This document shows, one piece after another, positions 23,435 through 26,932 of a stretch of DNA of 26,932 nt. Under the pieces are notes generated by a model. It searched no databases. It was not told the DNA's origin and saw nothing but the letters and a program-made list of their open reading frames with translations. The translations under genes and the position numbers were made by a program. How positions within the stretch are numbered: the stretch's first letter is position 1; each line of letters begins with the position of its first letter. This stretch comes from an uncultured Prevotella sp. (GTDB lineage: Bacteria > Bacteroidota > Bacteroidia > Bacteroidales > Bacteroidaceae), in contig CAKQDG010000023.1 of the NCBI GenBank assembly GCA_934219025.1, positions 1-26,932 of the forward strand, given 5' to 3'.

Positions 23435-23506
23435 CACGGAGTGAGGAGGTAGGAGTGTGAGGTAAAAAAAACTCAACATTCCTAATTCCTCTTTCCTAAT
23501 TCCTAA
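23435..23506. repeat. Two short 7-nt repeat tracts between sppA and lpxK
   Basis: Bases 23435-23462 are four 7-base units of type CACGGAG/TGAGGAG/TGTGAGG, related to the tract inside the TPR gene. Bases 23479-23506 are four units of a second type (three TTCCTAA, one TTCCTCT). The second tract ends at the base next to the sppA stop codon (23509-23507). Together they take up nearly all of the 82-base spacer. Confidence 0.75.
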
Positions 23507-25282
23507 TTATTTAATGTTAATGATATATGGTATTCGAGCCTGGATAGCCGACTGTCTGTTTATGTCTTTCAATAGCATAAATGCAGAATAGTAGTCGCCC
23601 ATGGCAAGCCTCATCTGATTGTCGATATAGCTGCTAGACGAAGCACCGCTCATCAGTTGCTCCATCCAGTCTGCCTTTGCCGGATAATCCCCAACGCAAT
23701 ATTTCTCAACCTTGGCAAGTTTTGCAGCCTTAGCCACAGCATCGTCGAGTCCGCCGAGCTGGTCCACGAGTTTTATCTTCAGCGCATCCTCTCCGAGCCA
23801 AACATGACCTTGAGCGATTTTCTCCACCTGGTCAGTTGTCAGATGTCTGCCGTCGGCCACACGCTGTCTGAAGAGTTTATATCCCCTGTCGATATATGCC
23901 GAAAGATAATTCATCTCCGTTTCGTTAAACGGACGCGCCATTGTGCCGAAGCCGCCGTTCTTGTTGGTCTTCACCTCGTCAAACTTCACTCCAAGCTTTT
24001 GTGTTATCAGTCCGCTCATGTCAGGGAACATACCGAAGATTCCGATGCTTCCGGTAAGCGTGGTTGGCTCAGCCACAATCCAGTTGGCAGAGCAACTCAT
24101 ATAATATCCGCCCGATGCTGCCATTCCACCCATGGAAACCACAACCGGCTTTTTAGCCTTGAGCAGCTGCACGGCTCTCCATATCTGTTCTGAAGCGTAG
24201 GCACTACCGCCACCAGAATTGATGCGTATCACAACAGCCTTCACATCATCGTTGTCGGCAAGTTCCTGCAAGTCGCTGCTCACGGTCGTACCGTCTATCA
24301 CGTCTTTTGTCTGCCCCATAACTCCGGCGGCAGCTCCGTCAACGATGTCGCCATAGGCATAGTACACAGCAATCTCGTCGCCGTCGCTGTCGCTTTCCGG
24401 AACATTTGTCATTCCGGCAATGCCCACAGTATTGAACTTGTCGTCTTTGTCCAGTTTCATAAGCCTTTTCACTTCGTCTTTTATCTGGTCGTGGTATAGA
24501 AGTTTGTCAACGAGTTTCATCGACACATAATCTTTAGGATCAGCAAAAGTTATCATGTTGTCAGCATACGCATTGAGCTGCGCCACCGTAACTTTGCGGC
24601 TCTTTGCCACTTCGTTGCATATATTCTTCCATATGCCTCCCACGAATGCCGTTACCTGTTCGCGGTTGGCATCGCTCATCTTGTCGCCGGTGAACATCTC
24701 GGTGGCGCTCTTGTATGCACCCACCTTAACCACTTGCATCTTCACGCCGAACTTGGCGAGAAAATCCTTCACATACATAGACTGCGAGTAAAGTCCGCTC
24801 CATTCTATCTGTCCGCTCGGGTTAAGATACACCTTGTCGGCCACCGAAGCCAGATAATATGAGCTCTGCGTATAAATGTCGCCATAGGCCACAATCCATT
24901 TGCCGCTCTTTTTGAAATCGAGCAAAGCCTTGCGCACTGCCTGCACGGAGGCATAAGAATCCGGTGAGAAAGCTCCGGCTTCTATATATATACCCTTAAT
25001 CTTGTCGTTCTCTTTTGCCTTCTTTATTCCGCTGAGCAAGTCGTCGAGTCCGATAGTGTTTCCGGCATCTCCGGTGAGCTGCGACAAAGGGTTTTCATTG
25101 GAACGCTCCGCAAGCTGTCCGTTGAGACTTAACACAAACACGGTATTGTCTGCCACGTCTTTTGCCGCTCCTGAGGATGCCACCATCCCCACCAGACTCA
25201 TCATTCCGAGAGCGCCTACTATTATGAAGAACACGAATATTCCCACTACCGTGGCGCCAACTTGTTTTAAAAAGTTTTTCAT
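23507..25282 (-). CDS. sppA: Signal peptide peptidase SppA, 67K type
   Basis: A 591-residue inner-membrane serine protease that digests cleaved signal peptides. One N-terminal membrane helix spans residues about 8-32. Two S49 domains follow: the first (about 45-280) gives the general base Lys191 in VGAYKSATEMF, and the second (about 300-560) gives the nucleophile Ser390 in GGMAASGGYYMS. This Lys/Ser pair matches that of E. coli SppA. The length is that of the long, two-domain type. It is the first gene of the sppA-lpxK-pnp-thiL-thrE series and has an inverted-repeat leader at 25311-25363. Confidence 0.96.
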   Translation of the reverse strand: MKNFLKQVGATVVGIFVFFIIVGALGMMSLVGMVASSGAAKDVADNTVFVLSLNGQLAERSNENPLSQLTGDAGNTIGLDDLLSGIKKAKENDKIKGIYIEAGAFSPDSYASVQAVRKALLDFKKSGKWIVAYGDIYTQSSYYLASVADKVYLNPSGQIEWSGLYSQSMYVKDFLAKFGVKMQVVKVGAYKSATEMFTGDKMSDANREQVTAFVGGIWKNICNEVAKSRKVTVAQLNAYADNMITFADPKDYVSMKLVDKLLYHDQIKDEVKRLMKLDKDDKFNTVGIAGMTNVPESDSDGDEIAVYYAYGDIVDGAAAGVMGQTKDVIDGTTVSSDLQELADNDDVKAVVIRINSGGGSAYASEQIWRAVQLLKAKKPVVVSMGGMAASGGYYMSCSANWIVAEPTTLTGSIGIFGMFPDMSGLITQKLGVKFDEVKTNKNGGFGTMARPFNETEMNYLSAYIDRGYKLFRQRVADGRHLTTDQVEKIAQGHVWLGEDALKIKLVDQLGGLDDAVAKAAKLAKVEKYCVGDYPAKADWMEQLMSGASSSSYIDNQMRLAMGDYYSAFMLLKDINRQSAIQARIPYIINIK

Positions 25283-25310
25283 TTCCTTGTATTTTTAAGT
25301 GATCAATAAT

Positions 25311-25363
25311 CTGCCGTTTATATTCTATACGCAAGCTCTTGGCGTTAAACTACACGGCGGCAG
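25311..25363 (-). other. Nested inverted repeats in the sppA leader
   Basis: CTGCCG (25311-25316) pairs with CGGCAG (25358-25363), GTTTA with TAAAC lies inside it, and an inner stem joins ACGCAAG with CTTGGCGT, with one bulged base. The 53-base unit sits between the DUF4861 stop (25376) and the sppA start (25282). No T run follows, so it looks less like a terminator than like a folded leader or a transcript end protected by structure. Confidence 0.4.
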
Positions 25364-25375
25364 AATATTTTTCTT

Positions 25376-26611
25376 TTATTTCTCGATGTCCACTCTCACA
25401 GGATTGTCGATTTCGCGTTTCCACGCTTTCATCCAGTCGAACCATTCTTTATGGTTTTTAAAGCCGAACGTCTCCTTGTCGCAGGTAAATGCGATGTTGT
25501 ATGTCAGCGACTTTTCGCCTTTCATTCCGATAACATAGAGATACTGGTCTTTTTCTGTGGTCGGTTCGCTAACAACATACTTTTCAGGCACGTTCACAGC
25601 CAGTCCGACAACGATTTTCGGCTTTCCGGCAATAGAGTCTTTTGCTCCGTTGGGCCAATTTCCGCCCCAGTCGCCCACGAGTCCCTTATGGTCAGAAAAC
25701 ATCTTGTCGTTGAGGTTTATCACTCCCGTGGCAAATTCAGCGCCGTCGGCTGGTGTGTCTTGATACACGTGGATTTCACAGTCGCGGTGTCCGGCATAGA
25801 TTATCACATTCTGCCTAAGGTTGAAGGTGTTTTTGCCGAGTTGCCATCCCTCGTCTGTAAGTTCCACGATTGTTCTTACCGGACCGCTTGCCACCATTCG
25901 CTGCCCGCGCGATTTCACGGGGCTCACCATCGTTGGCTTCTGCCCGTCCCATCCACGGAGTGCTCCAAGTCCTACGGTTTGTCCGGCCCACAGCACATCG
26001 TCGCCATATCCGGCAGCCAGCTGCTCGTCGTCGGGATAAAACTGACTCTTTTCGAGTTCCAGTTGTTTTTTGTATTTTCCATACAGGTCATAAGTTTGCC
26101 TTTCGTCAAAATAAACGCGGTATGCGGCAAGTTCCGACTCGAAGTCTGCGCCGTGATGGTGCACCAGGTGAAACACGTCCACTCCTTCGGGAGCCGAAAG
26201 AGAATGGATGTAACCCGGAAATTTGTTTTTCTTTTTTGTCTTGAAATCCCTCATAATCATATCGCCGTAAGTGCGGCGCACGTAATTCCGCTCTGCTTTC
26301 TTCTCGGAATACAGTTCAACAGAAAGGGATTTCTTTTCCTTCGCATTCATGTCTACAACAAATGCAAGCTCATCGTTTTTCAAATCGCGGTTCAAGTCGT
26401 CGATTTGTGAAGGCAACTCATTGTCGCCGTCTTTCACCACGGCATCCACCACGTTAAACGGAATGTCTTTCAGCGACACTACAACAGGCACGTCCTTGCG
26501 GTCCACGCCCAGGGTATTTGTCAGATTTATCTTGATGTTTTTTGTCTCTGCATCTGCCGCCAAACTTCCGGCAAGGAGCAATGCAGCAACGAGAATTCCT
26601 GAGTATTTCAT
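25376..26611 (-). CDS. Secreted DUF4861 family protein
   Basis: A 411-residue protein. Residues 1-22 (MKYSGILVAALLLAGSLAADAE) are a signal peptide, so it is exported. The rest fits the DUF4861 family in my reading: an N-terminal beta domain (KINLTNTLGVDRKDVPVVVSL), a HLVHHHGADFESELAAYRVYFDERQTYDLYGK block, WAGQTVGLGALRGWDG, and a C-terminal DWGGNWPNGAKDS and GFKNHKEWFDWM. Members occur in Bacteroidetes with polysaccharide-degradation genes, often for uronic acid-rich glycans, but no enzyme activity is claimed here. The HHHGAD and repeated Trp/Asp/Tyr residues would suit carbohydrate contact. It has its own promoter and no glycan genes are seen nearby. Confidence 0.8.
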   Translation of the reverse strand: MKYSGILVAALLLAGSLAADAETKNIKINLTNTLGVDRKDVPVVVSLKDIPFNVVDAVVKDGDNELPSQIDDLNRDLKNDELAFVVDMNAKEKKSLSVELYSEKKAERNYVRRTYGDMIMRDFKTKKKNKFPGYIHSLSAPEGVDVFHLVHHHGADFESELAAYRVYFDERQTYDLYGKYKKQLELEKSQFYPDDEQLAAGYGDDVLWAGQTVGLGALRGWDGQKPTMVSPVKSRGQRMVASGPVRTIVELTDEGWQLGKNTFNLRQNVIIYAGHRDCEIHVYQDTPADGAEFATGVINLNDKMFSDHKGLVGDWGGNWPNGAKDSIAGKPKIVVGLAVNVPEKYVVSEPTTEKDQYLYVIGMKGEKSLTYNIAFTCDKETFGFKNHKEWFDWMKAWKREIDNPVRVDIEK

Positions 26612-26644
26612 CTTAGTATTTTCAATATAAATTAAAATTCGGTG

Positions 26645-26676
26645 CTAAGTTACTGATTTTTTTCCGTACGAACAAA
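26645..26676 (-). promoter_or_regulatory. Probable promoter of the DUF4861 gene
   Basis: On the minus strand TTTG (26676-26673) is followed after 20 bases by TAACTTAG (26652-26645), one mismatch from the -7 consensus TAnnTTTG. The -7 box is 33 bases before the ATG at 26611. This places the start of transcription downstream of the folded element at 26781-26911. Confidence 0.6.
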
Positions 26677-26780
26677 TACTTTCCGCTTTTAGTTACAAAT
26701 TAGGTTCATCCGGTATTTTGAGTGATAATATTTATTATCGGAAGTGGCAAATGTTTTTTTAGACGAAAACCAATAAAACA

Positions 26781-26911
26781 CCCTCTGCCAAGTAAAGCCC
26801 TCGTTCCTCGGGCTTACCTGTGTATTGTCGTATTTCCTTACGAGAACAAGTTCTCTCTCGGAAATCCGCCAATCCACCGGTAATGCCTTTGGCATTTTAC
26901 TTGTCAGAGGG
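26781..26911. ncRNA. Compact multi-branched inverted-repeat element, possible structured RNA or mobile repeat
   Basis: Outer stem: 26781-26796 with 26896-26911, 15 of 16 positions paired (CCCTCTG, one mismatch, CAAGTAAA). Inside: AGCCC/GGGCT (26796-26800, 26810-26814); TTACC/GGTAA (26814-26818, 26879-26883), which encloses ATTTCC/GGAAAT (26832-26837, 26860-26865) and the perfect GAGAAC/GTTCTC hairpin (26842-26855); and ATGCC-TTT-GGCAT (26883-26895). Neighbouring helices share single boundary bases, so not all ends can pair at once. No known RNA family was recognised. The rest of 26612-26932 holds the DUF4861 promoter and otherwise AT-rich sequence with no supportable gene. Confidence 0.5.
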
Positions 26912-26932
26912 CGATAAACATAAAAAACAAAG

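Noticed and set aside
25451..26410. 319-codon plus-strand open frame
   Set aside because: Lies wholly antisense to the DUF4861 gene, and its translation lacks any recognisable domain.
26689..26895. 68-codon open frame on the minus strand
   Set aside because: It runs through the folded element and its codons follow the inverted repeats; no start signal or protein family feature is visible. Treated as a by-product of the element.
26781..26911. Integron attC site or IS200/IS605 end
   Set aside because: No RYYYAAC/GTTRRRY core sites and no transposase or integrase gene are present; the multi-helix layout is not that of an attC hairpin.

Overview
The window reads as chromosomal DNA of a Bacteroidales bacterium, most likely Prevotella or a close relative in Prevotellaceae. 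Evidence: a fused LpxC-FabZ protein, a GldB-type lipoprotein, the gene order sppA-lpxK-pnp-thiL, promoters of the Bacteroidetes type (TTTG near -33, TAnnTTTG near -7), and almost no strong Shine-Dalgarno sites. Most of it is housekeeping DNA. No rRNA, tRNA, CRISPR array, prophage or intact insertion sequence was seen.

Layout, left to right. (1) 1-442: 5' part of a secreted protein on the minus strand, preceded by a Bacteroidetes -7 box and a 24-bp palindrome of LacI-operator type. (2) 738-4433, minus: a secreted TPR protein, then peptide deformylase, RuvX/YqgF and a SPOR-domain lipoprotein, the last three in one operon. (3) 4644-5533, plus: a three-gene membrane cassette (YtxH-like, Holin_X-like, small basic protein) with a textbook promoter and a hairpin terminator. 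(4) 5621-5839: a gene-free stretch with two hairpins. (5) 5840-10173, minus: Pif1/RecD-type helicase and class A penicillin-binding protein. (6) 10236-14482, minus: lpxD, lpxC-fabZ, lpxA and miaA, i.e. early lipid A synthesis plus a tRNA modification gene. (7) 14572-16776, minus: DPP-IV-like peptidase, divergent from a radical SAM gene (16987-17892, plus), which converges on gldB (17915-18718, minus). (8) 18973-25282, minus: sppA, lpxK, pnp, thiL and a ThrE-type exporter. (9) 25376-26611, minus: a secreted DUF4861 protein. (10) 26781-26911: a compact multi-branched inverted-repeat element next to the window end.

Functionally the window is dominated by the cell envelope: lipid A (lpxA, lpxC-fabZ, lpxD, lpxK), peptidoglycan (PBP1A, SPOR lipoprotein), membrane proteolysis (SppA, DPP-IV) and several exported proteins of unknown role.

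The most interesting non-genic signals are (a) the folded element at 26781-26911, closed by a 16-position stem with one mismatch and holding four further helices; (b) degenerate short-period tracts of exact 7- or 8-nt phase that sit against stop codons (7569-7632 beside the PBP stop, 23479-23506 beside the sppA stop) and, once, lie in frame inside the TPR gene (1334-1396); (c) the LacI-type palindrome at 561-584; and (d) hairpins placed just before miaA and thiL inside apparent operons. These come from reading the sequence; no database search or folding program was run.
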